Positions 9,401-19,148 of a stretch of 64,000 nt of DNA are shown piece by piece. The position numbers and the translations under genes were made by a program. The number at the start of each line of letters is the position of its first letter. Position 1 is the stretch's first letter. Source of the DNA: Nostocoides sp. (GTDB lineage: Bacteria > Actinomycetota > Actinomycetes > Actinomycetales > Dermatophilaceae); NCBI GenBank assembly GCA_016716625.1, contig JADJVJ010000001.1, forward strand, positions 434,001 to 498,000. Reading direction: 5' to 3'. The notes under the pieces are model-generated. The model was not told the DNA's origin, made no database searches, and saw only the letters and a list, made by a program, of their open reading frames with translations.

Positions 9401-9531
9401 TGACGCCGTGGGAGAGGTATGCCGTGGCGTTGGGTGCGCTCACCGTGGCCTTGGTGGTCGTGGCCGCTCTCGTCCTCGGGATCCGGCGGGACGCGCCGGC
9501 CGACGTGCTCCGTGGGGAGCTGCCGCGATGA
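6433..9531 (+). CDS. Large FtsX-type ABC transporter permease (1)
   Basis: A 1032-residue membrane protein. There is an N-terminal helix (VGLTMVASLLAIAALAVL), a ~250-residue extracytoplasmic domain, a helix cluster around residues 290-560, and a second extracytoplasmic domain (about 570-880). A C-terminal FtsX-like helix set (VMGLLSLAAAVLAVLGFG, VVVLAVAVGAVVGTLTAYL) closes it. This duplicated FtsX arrangement is typical of actinobacterial MacB-like lipoprotein/peptide transporters. It starts at GTG 6433, 14 bases after nuoB, and overlaps the second permease by ATGA. Together with the next three genes it forms one exporter or mechanotransmission complex. The substrate is unknown; the adjoining Pls/PosA-like synthetase suggests a peptide. 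Confidence 0.85.
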   Translation: MTMLRLAWGRVREHRAALAAVGLTMVASLLAIAALAVLTDRVAASAVEASVLSAPADQRSVLAAAPTSPPALATVDTSVRAATGGSVQGGVLRATIAGPLSIAGESSTARAQLADLSDLPSQGTLSAGRWPTAPVTSGPIEVVLPTTTLRDLGWAVGRTQTLTPLSSTGGAPVKVSIVGSVDVSPEQSSAWTQLGLVTGGLRQGDYPTYGPFLTAAGVLVSQPGRESSTSWLWQPDLTGLSAGTLAGTRADIERAVAQWSTLPGLSPTTIRTALPDLLTQAQRTSERASLVTLTPTLLVLLLGAVALAVSAALMASLREEETRLLRARGGGAGQVAQLAVIEGLGLALPAALLAVLATVLGAGSLVHSTGLPALRGGAREVTRTVLTSGALVAGTVVAVVLVVLAALRSGHLRSDRVLSTRIVSVAADLVLLALGALGVLQLRRYRDSGGLTVDPLTVLAPALVIGGLAVLALRVIPLIARTATVLAHRSRGLRLAWASWQIARRVEAQRGALLLVMLAVAALSLSLSYAATAERALRDQTAFAAGAPLRVEPGAEVKHAPLLASRYAQLSGGAENVMPLFRSQGSVGESDQVSILAADLTTEVLRPRADLLGGADWAQLRARLVGARPATAYGLELPVGARTLEVSADFLPVGDGFLGPPNGAQAILENEDGLRWAVTLDVPDFRGGVFQGSGARLNATGDLVAPGDPPLGRVRLIAVTATLFRDTSAANTVNVTSVKVDGTPLAGADRLVSLPASAVLALGPPPPKVPRVPVAVTSAVAAAADLQVGGTFALPVQGRQVTAQIVGIMDFLPTADDPTLGILADLPTLNTALDVVQGASSGPIALIPQQWWLAPTDIAAARAALLDSPRLAVSRVDQSDLLRAAQASPVRAGMVSVMGLLSLAAAVLAVLGFGATTSALGRARRREGAVLDALGFAPTRLRGALVTERAAVVVLAVAVGAVVGTLTAYLTLPLLLAADGRAQVPPVIVVTPWERYAVALGALTVALVVVAALVLGIRRDAPADVLRGELPR

Positions 9532-12329
9532 CCCCCCGGCACGCACCGACCCGGGGGCTCGGCCTGGCGAGGATCCTGCGGCGCCACCTGCGGGATCGGA
9601 CGCCGATCGCCCTCATCGCGATCCTCGTCGCGGTGCTCAGCGGTCTGCTCACCGCCGCGTCCCGGGCCGAGCAGCGGGCCGCGGACCAGGCCCTCGGGGC
9701 GGCGGTGCGGGCGGCCGAGCCAGGGCTGCGGGATATCAACCTCTCCTTGAGCCCGCAGGACATGACCTTCGTCGGAGTACCCGGAACCGACAACGGCCAA
9801 GCCAGCGCCCCGTTCGCGGTGATCGACGCCACGGCCCGCAAGCTCATGGGGGCTCGGGTGGCCAGCCTGACCGGGGCACCGCAGATGTCGGCCCAGTCCG
9901 ACTACTTCCCGTTCACCCGACTCAACGGGCAAACCTTTGCCGACTCCCCGATCGCGGCGTTGCGGGTGCAACCCGGGCTCGCCGAGCACGTGACCTGGGT
10001 CAGCGGTGGTCCACCCGGCGCGGCGAGCAGGACGGTGCCGCTGCGCGATCGCGGGGGATCCCGCACGGTCCAGGTCATTCCCGTGGCGGTCTCCGCGCAG
10101 TACGCCGCCCGGTTCGGGGTTCGTCTCGGGGACGAACTGCGCCTGGATCCCGACGTGTACTTCGGCGCCAACGGGGTTTCCCTGCGGGCGGTGGCCGTGC
10201 AGATCGTCGGCATCTTCCAAGCCCGCGACACCGGCGACGACTTCTGGACGGCGGAACCGGGCATGCTCTCGGTCGGGGTCGTCCTCGGAACGGACGGTGG
10301 GGCCATCCCCACCGGGGTCATCGTCGTCGGCGAGGACGGTTACTCCGCTCTCACCGGTGCCCTCACCCCGTGGGAGCCGCAGGGCGGGACGACGGTGATG
10401 AGCACCTCGGCGTTCGGGCTGGAACACCACTGGAGGTACACGGTGACCTCCGACGCTCTGCGCTCCGATGATGTCAGCGAGCTCAAGGCCGCGCTGACCC
10501 GCCTCGGCAACGAGCGGGGCCCCTGGCCGACCTCCATCGGCTCCATCCGCCTCGCCAGCGGGCTCTCCACCGTCATCGATCGCTACGCGATGGCGCTGGC
10601 CACCACCCGGGCCCTGCACGCCTTCGCCACGACGGCACTGTTCGCCCTCGGTCTGCTCTGCCTTGCGCTGAGCAGCGCCGTGCTCCTGCGGCGCCGAGCG
10701 GCGAGCATCCACCTGCTCGGCGTGCGGGGCATCTCCGCCCCGCACGTCGGGGCCTTGCTCGCAGCCGAGACCGCGCTCGCCGCCCTGCCCGCAGCGGTGC
10801 TCGGCTGGGCCGTCGGCCGACTCCTCCCCGGCGGCCCCGGAGGGAGCGCGATCCCGTGGGGTGTCGTGGCGCTCGCCCTGGCCCCCGCGCTGGTCACCGC
10901 CTCCCTGGCGGTGCGCGCTGCGCGCCGGGGAAGCCAGGTGCGGACGCGGCCGACGGTGTGGCGCGCCGCCGCCGAAATCCTTGTGCTCGCGGTGGCCGGC
11001 TTCGCGGTGGCGACCGCGCTCAGCCGCGGGAGCGAGGTGGCCCGGGGGACGAGCGACTGGAGCGTGGCCGCGCTGCCGGTGCTGCTCGCCCTCTCCGTCA
11101 CGCTCGTCGTCCTGCGTCTGGCCCGCCCGGCGCTGGACCTGGCAGGCCGGGTCGCGGCCAGGCGGACCGGCTTCCAGGCCATGCTGGGGCTGCGGCGGGC
11201 GGCCACCGGTGTCACCGGCTCGGTCCTGCCACTGGCCACCGTCGCGGTCGCGGTCACCATCGCCACCTTCCTCGGGTCCGCGGTGAGCACCCTGGTCGAC
11301 CAGGCCGGCCGCACGGCATACCGATCGGTCGGGGCCGACGTTCGGATCGACGCCCAACGGATCGACCCCGGCGAGATCGACGCGCTGCGGGCCCGCCCCG
11401 GGGTCGGTGCAGTCGTCCCCGCGTATGCCGTGCCCCGTCAGCTCGCGCTCCTGGGCGGCGGCCTGGATCCGCGGCGGGAGACCTTCCAGCTGCTTGCGGC
11501 GGCACCGGCGGAGTACCGACAGTTGGTCGCCGGAACCGACCTCGCCTTCACCGCGGATCCATCGGAGCAGGCAGCGGGCAAGGTTCTCCCGGTTGCCGTC
11601 TCGGGGTTACTGGCCGTGGGCGACACCGGCAGCCTGAGCATCGAAGGGACCGACGTGGCCTTCGAGGTGGTCGCCGTCGACCCCGCGCTCGACCGAGCCA
11701 CCGCGCAGAACACTGCTCCGAGCATGGTGGTCTCGCTGGCCGCCCTGCGCAGCGTGGCCCCGGTGGTTCAGGTGAACACCGCTTTGCTGCGGACCACGCC
11801 GGAGGCTGCGCAGGCACTCAGCCAAGGTGAGCCCACGGCCCTGAGCGAGGCCGTGCTCTCCCGGCGCGCGATCGAGGCCGCGTCCGTCCATGACCCGCTC
11901 ACCGTGCTCATCCGCTCCGGAGCGGCCGCCGGCGGGCTCGTCGCCGCAGCCCTCACCCTGGTGGCGGTCTTGCTGCTGCTTGCACTGACCCGCCCGGCCC
12001 GCCTCGAGATGCTGCTTCGGCTGCGCACCATGGGGGCGCCACCTCGCAGCGGGCGAGCCGTCGGCGTCATCGAGACCCTGCCCGGCATCGTGCTCGCGAT
12101 CGTCATCGGCCTCGCGAGCGCCCTCATCGTGCCGCGACTGCTGGCCTCCGCCTTCAACCTCGGCCCGCTGGTCGGGGCTCCGCCGGTCACCCTGGTCACC
12201 CCCGGAGCCCTCCTCGGCGTCATCGCCCTCGCCGGGATCGACCTCGCCCTACTCGCCCTGCTCATCGACGCCCGTCAGGCGGCCCGGTCCGATCTCGGCC
12301 AGGCCCTCAGGAGAGGAGAGAGCGCATGA
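9528..12329 (+). CDS. Large FtsX-type ABC transporter permease (2)
   Basis: A 933-residue paralogue-like partner of the preceding permease. An N-terminal helix (IALIAILVAVLSGLLTAA) precedes a ~330-residue extracytoplasmic domain, a middle group of helices (ALFALGLLCLALSSAVLL and following), a second periplasmic-type domain, and C-terminal FtsX-like helices (GGLVAAALTLVAVLLLLAL, IVLAIVIGLASALIV). It overlaps both neighbours by four bases, which implies stoichiometric translation. Two non-identical permeases plus two ATPases probably build one heteromeric transporter. No substrate can be inferred from the sequence alone. Confidence 0.83.
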   Translation: MTPRHAPTRGLGLARILRRHLRDRTPIALIAILVAVLSGLLTAASRAEQRAADQALGAAVRAAEPGLRDINLSLSPQDMTFVGVPGTDNGQASAPFAVIDATARKLMGARVASLTGAPQMSAQSDYFPFTRLNGQTFADSPIAALRVQPGLAEHVTWVSGGPPGAASRTVPLRDRGGSRTVQVIPVAVSAQYAARFGVRLGDELRLDPDVYFGANGVSLRAVAVQIVGIFQARDTGDDFWTAEPGMLSVGVVLGTDGGAIPTGVIVVGEDGYSALTGALTPWEPQGGTTVMSTSAFGLEHHWRYTVTSDALRSDDVSELKAALTRLGNERGPWPTSIGSIRLASGLSTVIDRYAMALATTRALHAFATTALFALGLLCLALSSAVLLRRRAASIHLLGVRGISAPHVGALLAAETALAALPAAVLGWAVGRLLPGGPGGSAIPWGVVALALAPALVTASLAVRAARRGSQVRTRPTVWRAAAEILVLAVAGFAVATALSRGSEVARGTSDWSVAALPVLLALSVTLVVLRLARPALDLAGRVAARRTGFQAMLGLRRAATGVTGSVLPLATVAVAVTIATFLGSAVSTLVDQAGRTAYRSVGADVRIDAQRIDPGEIDALRARPGVGAVVPAYAVPRQLALLGGGLDPRRETFQLLAAAPAEYRQLVAGTDLAFTADPSEQAAGKVLPVAVSGLLAVGDTGSLSIEGTDVAFEVVAVDPALDRATAQNTAPSMVVSLAALRSVAPVVQVNTALLRTTPEAAQALSQGEPTALSEAVLSRRAIEAASVHDPLTVLIRSGAAAGGLVAAALTLVAVLLLLALTRPARLEMLLRLRTMGAPPRSGRAVGVIETLPGIVLAIVIGLASALIVPRLLASAFNLGPLVGAPPVTLVTPGALLGVIALAGIDLALLALLIDARQAARSDLGQALRRGESA

Positions 12330-13279
12330 GCGCTGTCCCGACCACCGTCCCCGAGCCCGCGACCGCGGCCGCGGCCGCGGACACCCCCGCGGGTGCCCGG
12401 ATCGTCTGCGACGGGCTCGTCCGGATATTTCGCGGAGAGGGTGTCGAGGTGGTGGCCCTGCAGGGGCTCGACCTGGTCGTCGAGCCGGGGGAGCTCACCG
12501 CCATCGTCGGCGCCTCCGGGTCCGGGAAGTCGACGCTGCTCGGCATCCTCTCCGGCCTGGACTCCCCGACCGCGGGCTTGGCCAGCATGGACGGCACCGA
12601 CCTCGCGGCCCTGTCGGGACGGGCGCGACTGGAGTTTCGACGGCATACCGTCGGGTTCCTCTACCAGCAGGCCAGCCACAACCTGCTGCCTTACCTCACC
12701 GCGATCGAGAACATCCAGGTACCGATGGCCCTGGCGCGGGTGCCTCGCACGGAACGCGCCGAGCGCGCGCGGGAACTCCTGGCCCTGTTGGGCCTGCGCG
12801 AGTGCGCGGACCGCTCCCTCTCCCAGCTCTCCGGAGGTCAGCAGCAGCGGGTCGCCCTGGCCACGGCCATGGCCAACCGGCCGCGGGTGCTGCTCGCCGA
12901 CGAGCCGACCGGCGAACTCGACAGCCAGAGCCGCGACGAGGTCTTCGCCGCGATCCGGGCGATCAACGACACCTACGCCACCACGGTGCTCATCGTCACC
13001 CACGACGCGGGAGTGAGTACCCAGGTACGGCGCACCGTGGAGATTCGCGACGGGCGGACCGCGGCCGAGGTGCATCGGCGCACCGTGGACGGCGTCGAGG
13101 CGGTCGCCGAGGAGTATGCCGTGCTCGACCGGGCCGGCCGGATGCAGCTGCCCAAGACCTTCGTCACCAGTCTGGGGATGCGGGACCTGGTTCGACTCGA
13201 CCTGGAGAGTGACCACATCGGGGTGTGGCCGACCACCCCGGATCAGGCCCGGGGCGGCGCAGCGGAGGAGCGGTCATGA
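12326..13279 (+). CDS. MacB/LolD-type ABC transporter ATP-binding protein (1)
   Basis: A 317-residue ATPase. Walker A is GASGSGKSTLL (about residue 62), the Q-loop follows in FLYQQASHNLLP, the signature is LSGGQQQRVAL and Walker B is VLLADEPTGELD. An N-terminal extension of ~25 residues rich in Ala/Pro/Thr and a C-terminal extension of ~75 residues (from EIRDGRTAAEVHRR) go beyond the core fold. The tail includes MQLPKTFVTSLGMRDLVRLDL, reminiscent of a small DNA- or protein-binding AbrB-like appendage; that comparison is only suggestive. It is coupled by overlap to the permease and to the second ATPase. Confidence 0.9.
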   Translation: MSAVPTTVPEPATAAAAADTPAGARIVCDGLVRIFRGEGVEVVALQGLDLVVEPGELTAIVGASGSGKSTLLGILSGLDSPTAGLASMDGTDLAALSGRARLEFRRHTVGFLYQQASHNLLPYLTAIENIQVPMALARVPRTERAERARELLALLGLRECADRSLSQLSGGQQQRVALATAMANRPRVLLADEPTGELDSQSRDEVFAAIRAINDTYATTVLIVTHDAGVSTQVRRTVEIRDGRTAAEVHRRTVDGVEAVAEEYAVLDRAGRMQLPKTFVTSLGMRDLVRLDLESDHIGVWPTTPDQARGGAAEERS

Positions 13280-13959
13280 GCGCGGTCGTCGTCGAGGGGG
13301 TGCATCGCCGGTTCGGCAGCGGACCGAGTGCCGTGGCGGCCCTGCGCGGCGTCGATCTCACCGTCGGGGAGGGCGAACTCTTGGCCCTGCGTGGGCGCTC
13401 GGGTTCCGGGAAGACCACCCTGCTCAACATCATCGGCGGCCTCGACCGTCCCGACTCCGGTCGTGTGGTCGTCGGTGAGGTGGAGGTGACCGCGATGTCG
13501 GACGCGCAGGCGTTGGCCCTGCGTCGGGACAGCGTGGCGTACGTGTTCCAGTCCTTCGCGCTCATCCCGGTGCTCACCGCCGCCGAGAATGTCGGGCTGC
13601 CGTTGCGGCTGCGCCATATCGGCGTCGCCGAGCGTGAGGCCCGGGTGGCCGAACTGCTCGATCACCTCGGCCTCTCCGCGCACGCCCGGCAGCGCCCCGG
13701 CGAACTCTCCGGCGGGCAACAGCAACGGGTCGCGTTGGCCCGGGCGCTCGCGGCCCGCCCCCGGCTGCTGCTCGCCGACGAGCCCACGGGACAATTGGAT
13801 TCGGCGACCGGCCGCGACATCATGCACCTCATCCGGCGCATCGTCGACGAGGACGGGATGACCGCAGTGGTCGCCACGCACGACCCCGAACTGCTCGCGG
13901 TCGCGGACCGCGTGGTGGGGATTGCCGACGGGCGGCTGCACGAGATGATGGGGGCGTGA
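13276..13959 (+). CDS. MacB/LolD-type ABC transporter ATP-binding protein (2)
   Basis: A 227-residue ATPase with the standard length of LolD/MacB ATPases. Walker A is GRSGSGKTTLLN (about residue 42), the Q-loop lies in YVFQSFALIPVLTAAENV, the signature is LSGGQQQRVAL, and Walker B is LLLADEPTGQLD followed by the H-loop VATHD. The ATG at 13276 overlaps the preceding stop. It forms the second nucleotide-binding subunit of the FtsX-type transporter and overlaps the following synthetase gene by GTGA. All five genes of this block are therefore probably one transcript. Confidence 0.9.
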   Translation: MSAVVVEGVHRRFGSGPSAVAALRGVDLTVGEGELLALRGRSGSGKTTLLNIIGGLDRPDSGRVVVGEVEVTAMSDAQALALRRDSVAYVFQSFALIPVLTAAENVGLPLRLRHIGVAEREARVAELLDHLGLSAHARQRPGELSGGQQQRVALARALAARPRLLLADEPTGQLDSATGRDIMHLIRRIVDEDGMTAVVATHDPELLAVADRVVGIADGRLHEMMGA

Positions 13960-16900
13960 GCGAAGCCTCGGCCCTGCTGCGGGGGGACCTTGCCCCCGCG
14001 CCTCGGACCCTCGTCGACATCTTCTCGGACACCGTTGCCGCGCACCCCGAGGCCTATGCCCTCGACAACGGCCAAGACGTCCTCACCTATGCCGAGCTCG
14101 CCACCGCCGCGGAGGAGGTCGCGGGTGCGCTGCTCGCCCAAGGGGTCGAACGTGGGGACAAGGTTGGCGTGCGGATCCCCTCCGGTACCACCGACCTCTA
14201 CGTCGCCATCCTCGGCATCCTGCTCGCCGGGGCCGCCTATGTGCCGGTGGACTACGACGACCCGGACGCCCGCGCGCGCACCGTCTTCGGCGAGGCCGAG
14301 GTGGCCGCCATCGTCACCAAGGACCTCGTTGTGCGGGCCACCGAGCCGGGGGAGGTCACCCCCGGGGAGGCGGAGGACCCCACCCCCGAGGATGACGCCT
14401 GGGTCATCTTCACCTCCGGGTCGACCGGCACCCCCAAGGGGGTCGCGGTCACCCATCGCAACGCCGCCGCCTTTGTCGACGCCGAGTCGCGGATGTTCGT
14501 GCAGGACCACCCGCTCGGGCCGCACGACCGGGTCATGGCCGGGCTCTCGGTCGCCTTCGATGCCTCCTGCGAGGAGATGTGGCTCGCCTGGCGGTACGGT
14601 GCCTGCCTCGTCCCCGCCCCGCGCAGCCTGGTCCGCAGCGGCGTCGACCTCGGCCCCTGGCTGGTCGCCAACGAGGTGACCGTCGTCTCCACCGTGCCCA
14701 CCCTGGTGGCGCTCTGGCCGATGACGGCACTGGACCGGGTGCGTCTGCTCATCCTCGGCGGTGAGGCCTGCCCACCCGAACTCGCAGCCCGCCTCGTCAC
14801 CCCTGGCCGAGAGGTGTGGAACACCTACGGCCCGACCGAGGCCACCGTCGTCGCCTGCGGGGCCCAGCTCACCCAGGAGCCCCCGGTGCGGATCGGGCTC
14901 CCGCTCGACGGGTGGGACCTCGCCATCGTCGACGACGCCGGCCAGCCGGTCCCCGACGGGGAGCCCGGGCAGCTCATCATCGGCGGGGTCGGGCTCGCCC
15001 GCTACCTCGACCCGGTCAAGGACGCGACCGTGTATGCCGCGATGCCCACCTTGGGCTGGGAGCGCGCCTACCGCAGTGGGGACCTGGTCCGCTTCGACGG
15101 GGTCGGCATCCTCTTCCAAGGCCGCGCCGACGACCAGGTCAAGGTCGGTGGCCGGCGGATCGAGCTCGGGGAGATCGACTCCGCGCTGCTCGCCCTGGCC
15201 GGCGTCTCAGGTGCCGCAGCCGCGGTCCGGCGCACCGAGGCCGGAAATACCCTCCTCGTCGGCTATCTCACCCTGGAGCCCGGCGCGGCCGACACCTTCA
15301 GCCTCAAGTCGGCGGCCGAACACCTGCGCGCGAGTATGCCGGCGGCCCTGGTCCCCCGGCTCGCGGTGGTGGAGACCTTGCCGACCCGGACCTCGGGCAA
15401 GATCGACCGGGACGCCCTGCCCTGGCCGCTGGCGCAGCAGGGCGCGGCGGCCGCGACCGGCGAGCTTTCGCCCACCGGTCAACTCCTCGCGAGTCACTGG
15501 GAGCGCATCCTCGGGGCCGCCCCGGGCAGCGGTGAGGAGGACTTCTTCGACGTCGGCGGGGGCTCGCTCTCCGCGGCCCAGCTCGTCAGCCGGCTCCGGG
15601 AGCAGTTTCCCGAGGTGACCATCGCCGACGTCTACGACCACCCCACCCTGGCGGCGCTCTCGGCCTTCCTCGACGACATGTCCGTGCCGACGACCCGGCA
15701 GAACACCACAGTTCGCCCGGTCCCGGTGAAGACCCAGGCAGCTCAGTTGGTCGGCAACTGGGCGCTCCGCTCGATCGGCGCGCTGCGCTGGCTCACCTGG
15801 ATCGGCCTGGGGTCCCTGGCCCTGTCCCGCCTCTGGCAGCTCGACTGGCTGCCGGCACCCCCGGTGCTGCTCACCCTTCTCGGCTGGGTCTTCCTGATCA
15901 CCCCGCCCGGGCGCATGGTCCTCGCCGCCCTCGGCGTCCGGCTCGTGCTGGCCGGGATCGGTCCCGGCCGCTACCCCCGCGGCGGCAAAGTGCACCTGCG
16001 GCTCTGGCTCGCCGAACGCCTGGCCGACGAACTCGGGGCCGCCAACATCTCCGGCGCCCCCTTCATCCGCGCCTACGCCCGGGCCCTTGGGGCACAGGTC
16101 GCCTCCGACGCCGACCTGCACTCGCTGCCACCGATCACCGGCATGCTCGCACTCGGGGCGGGCGCTGCCATCGAACCCGAGGTGGACCTGCGTGGGCATT
16201 GGATCGACGGTGGCACCGTGCACATCGGTGCCATCCACGTGGGCGACGGGGCCCGGGTCGGTGCCCGCAGCACCCTCATGCCGGGGGCCGACATTGGCGC
16301 CGGGTCCGAGATCGCCCCCGGATCGGCGGTCGTCGGTGCGGTCCCCGCGGGCGAGCACTGGTCCGGCGCCCCGGCCGAACCCGCCGGGGTCGCCCCCGGC
16401 AAGTGGTGGGACGCCTCACCCCCGAGCCGAGCAGGCTGGCTCGCCGGGTATGCCCTCTCCGCCCTCGTCATCTCGCTGCTCCCGCTGCTGGCCATCGGCG
16501 CGGGCGCAGCCCTCGCTGTCCCGGCCCTGCGCTCGGCCACCTCCATCGGCGAGGCCACCCGATCCGCCCTGCTCTGGGTGCCGGCGGCCTCCGTGGTCGC
16601 GCTGCTCGTGCTCGCGCCCTGGTCCTGCTCTTGGTGCGCCTCATGTCGATCGGCCTCACCCCGGGGCTGCACCCGGTCCGCGGCCGGGTCGCCTGGCAGG
16701 CGTGGACGACACTGCGCGTCCTTGACGAGGCCCGGAACTGGCTCTACCCGCTCTATTCCTCGACGCTCACCCCGGTGTGGTTGCGGGCCCTCGGCGCCGA
16801 CCTCGGCCGGGGCGTCGAGGCCTCGACGGTACTGCTCATCCCGGGGTTCGCCAGTGTCGGTGACGGCGCCTTCCTCGCCGACGACACCCTGGTCGGGGGC

Positions 16901-17827
16901 TACGAACTCGGCGCCGGCTGGATGCGCCTGGACCGAACGCGGATCGGGGCCGGGGCCTTCGTCGGCAACTCGGGAATGGCCGGTCCGGGGCACAAGGTCC
17001 CCCGTCAGGGGCTCGTTGCCGTCCTCTCGGCCGCTCCCCGTCGGCGCAAGGCCAAGGTCGGCACGTCATACATCGGGAGCCCGCCGAGGCCGCTGCGCCG
17101 GGAGACGACCACGGTGGACAGCGCCCGCACGACCGCCCCGCCGCTGCGGCTGCGGGTCGGCCGAGCCCTTGTCGAGTCGGCCCGACTGCTCGCCGTGTGG
17201 GCTCACGTGGCCCTCGTGGTTCTCGTCGTCGCCGGCCTGAGCGCCCTGCTCACCCACGGGGTGTGGCTCGCCGTCCTCCTCGGTGGGCTGCTGCTCCTGG
17301 TCGCCGGACTGGTCGCCGCCGGCATCGCCACCGCCGCGAAGTGGCTGCTCATCGGACGGGTTCGGCGGGCCGACCATCCGCTGTGGAGTTCCTTCGTCTG
17401 GCGCAACGAGCTCGCGGACACCTTCACCGAGATCCTCGCCGCGCAATGGTTCGCTCGGGCCGCGAGCGGCACCGTCGCCCTGGTCTGGTGGTTGCGGGCC
17501 ATGGGGGCCCGGATCGGCACCGGGGTCTGGTGCGAGACCTACTGGCTGCCCGAGTCCGACCTCATCGACCTGCGGGATGGCGCGACCGTCAACGCCGGCT
17601 GCGTCGTCCAGACTCATCTCTTCCACGACCGGGTGCTCAGCCTGGATCGGGTGACCGTGGCCGCTGGCGGCACCCTCGGCCCGAACTCGGTCATCCTCCC
17701 GGCAGCGCGGATCGGCAAGCACGCCACCGTCGGCCCGGGATCCCTGGTCATGCGCGGCGAGTCGGTCCCGGACAAGTCCCGGTGGATCGGCAATCCTGTG
17801 GGCCCATGGGTGGAGGCGGAGCAGTGA
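13956..17827 (+). CDS. Pls/PosA-like non-ribosomal peptide synthetase (one frameshift)
   Basis: A roughly 1290-residue single-module synthetase. It has an adenylation domain (A3 motif FTSGSTGTPKG at 152-162, YGPTEATVV near 292, YRSGDLVRF) and a peptidyl carrier domain (DFFDVGGGSLS, Ser near 537). Next come three tandem C-terminal domains with membrane helices and left-handed beta-helix (hexapeptide) repeats such as IHVGDGARVGARSTLMPG. This is the architecture of epsilon-poly-lysine synthetase (Pls) and its relatives (NRPS terminal domain family). There is no condensation or thioesterase domain. The frame changes once near 16614-16616, where one G seems missing in GTGCTCGC(G)GCCCTG; with it restored the protein is continuous. 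The start GTG overlaps the ATPase stop. The product is inferred to be a short homopolymer or acylated amino acid; the lysine prediction is given under findings. Confidence 0.85.
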
Positions 17828-19137
17828 GCATCACGGCAGACCCGTATGTCCCGGGCCACGGTGACACCCGGTGGGCCGCGGACCACTACGAACTCGAGCT
17901 GACCTACAAGCTGGCCGGCAACCACCTCGACGGCCGGGCCGTGGTCCAGCTGACCACCCTGGAGGAGGTCGGGGACATCGCCCTCGACCTCTACGGCCTG
18001 CGGGTCACCGGGCTCACCGTCACCGGGGCCGCGGTGGCCCGGTGGACGCACCGCAACTCCAGAGTCACCATCCGTTTCCGCGATCGGGTATCCGCCGGGG
18101 AGATCCTGCTCGTCACGGTGGTCTACAAGGGGGCCCCGCGCCCCATGCCCGGACCCGGTGGGCGCGCCGGCTGGGAGGAACTCACCGACGGGGTGCTCGT
18201 CGCGAGCCAGCCGCACGGCGGGCCGTCGTGGTTCCCGTGCAACGACCGGGCGGCCGACAAGGCGACCTACCGGTTCACGGTGACCACGGACGCGGCATAC
18301 ACGGTGGTCGCGAGCGGGCGGCACGTCGACACCCGGCCCGCCGGCCGCCGCCGCACCTGGGTGTATGCCGTCGACGCGCCTATCTCGCCGTACCTGGCCA
18401 CCCTCAACATCGGCCCGTATGCCGCGTGGAGCCAGAGCGCCCGGGTGCCCTGCACGCTCTACGGGCCGGCGGGGCGAGGTGCGGCCATCCGGTCGGCGTT
18501 TGCCGACCAGCCGGCCATGATCGCCGCCTTCGAGCGCTTCTTCGGGCCCTACCCGTATGCCTCGTATGACGTCGTCGTCACCGAAGACCCGCTGGAGATC
18601 CCGCTGGAATCGGCGACCATGTCGACGTTCGGGAGCAACCATGCCTCGCGGGCCTGGGCCAATCAGCGGCTCATCGCGCACGAGCTCTCCCATCAATGGT
18701 TCGGGAACTGCGTTACCGCCGGGCAGTGGTCGGACATCTGGCTGCACGAAGGCTTCGCGTGCTACGCGGAATGGCTGTGGAGTGAGGAGTCCGGGGGTCC
18801 GTCCGCCGCCGAGCAGGCCCGCCGGCACCATGCCCTGTTGACCCGGCTGCCACAGGACCTGCTGCTCAGTGCCCCCGGTGCGGCCGACATGTTCGACGAC
18901 CGGGTCTACAAGCGTGGCGCACTCACCCTGCACGCGCTGCGGGTGGCCCTGGCAGACGGCGCCTTCTTCGACCTGCTGCGCGGGTTCGTCGCCACTCACC
19001 GGCACTCGGTGGTCTCGACGGCCGACCTCGAACGCTCCCTGGTCGCCCTCGTCGGCGCTTCCCGCGGACGCGACCTTGTGGCGGGTGTGCTCGACCCGTG
19101 GCTGCGGGCCCTGCCGTTGCCCAAGTTCCCCGAGTGA
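17824..19137 (+). CDS. M1 family zinc metallopeptidase
   Basis: A 437-residue compact M1 peptidase: N-terminal beta domain (1-~190) plus thermolysin-like catalytic domain, lacking the C-terminal HEAT domain of full-size aminopeptidases. The zinc site is AHELSHQWFGN (about residue 287) with the third ligand in WLHEGFACYAEWLW. The substrate-binding loop reads LESATMSTFG instead of the canonical GAMEN, keeping one acidic residue. No signal peptide is seen, so it is cytoplasmic. The GTG start overlaps the synthetase stop (GTGA). A metallopeptidase coupled to a Pls-like synthetase suggests product trimming or self-protection, as zinc peptidases degrade epsilon-poly-lysine in producers; this is inference. 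Confidence 0.88.
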   Translation: MSITADPYVPGHGDTRWAADHYELELTYKLAGNHLDGRAVVQLTTLEEVGDIALDLYGLRVTGLTVTGAAVARWTHRNSRVTIRFRDRVSAGEILLVTVVYKGAPRPMPGPGGRAGWEELTDGVLVASQPHGGPSWFPCNDRAADKATYRFTVTTDAAYTVVASGRHVDTRPAGRRRTWVYAVDAPISPYLATLNIGPYAAWSQSARVPCTLYGPAGRGAAIRSAFADQPAMIAAFERFFGPYPYASYDVVVTEDPLEIPLESATMSTFGSNHASRAWANQRLIAHELSHQWFGNCVTAGQWSDIWLHEGFACYAEWLWSEESGGPSAAEQARRHHALLTRLPQDLLLSAPGAADMFDDRVYKRGALTLHALRVALADGAFFDLLRGFVATHRHSVVSTADLERSLVALVGASRGRDLVAGVLDPWLRALPLPKFPE

Positions 19138-19148
19138 AGGCTCCGCAC

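Noticed and set aside
9378..11357. A 659-residue minus-strand open frame
   Set aside because: Antisense shadow of the two FtsX-type permeases; low-complexity composition and no start signals.
12360..12385. GCGGCCGC-rich stretch as a regulatory repeat
   Set aside because: It encodes the Ala-rich N-terminus of an ATPase and is normal for a high-GC genome.
16199..16620. Separate second gene starting inside the synthetase
   Set aside because: The second frame only becomes protein-like after 16620, where it continues the same terminal-domain architecture; one missing G explains it better than two genes.
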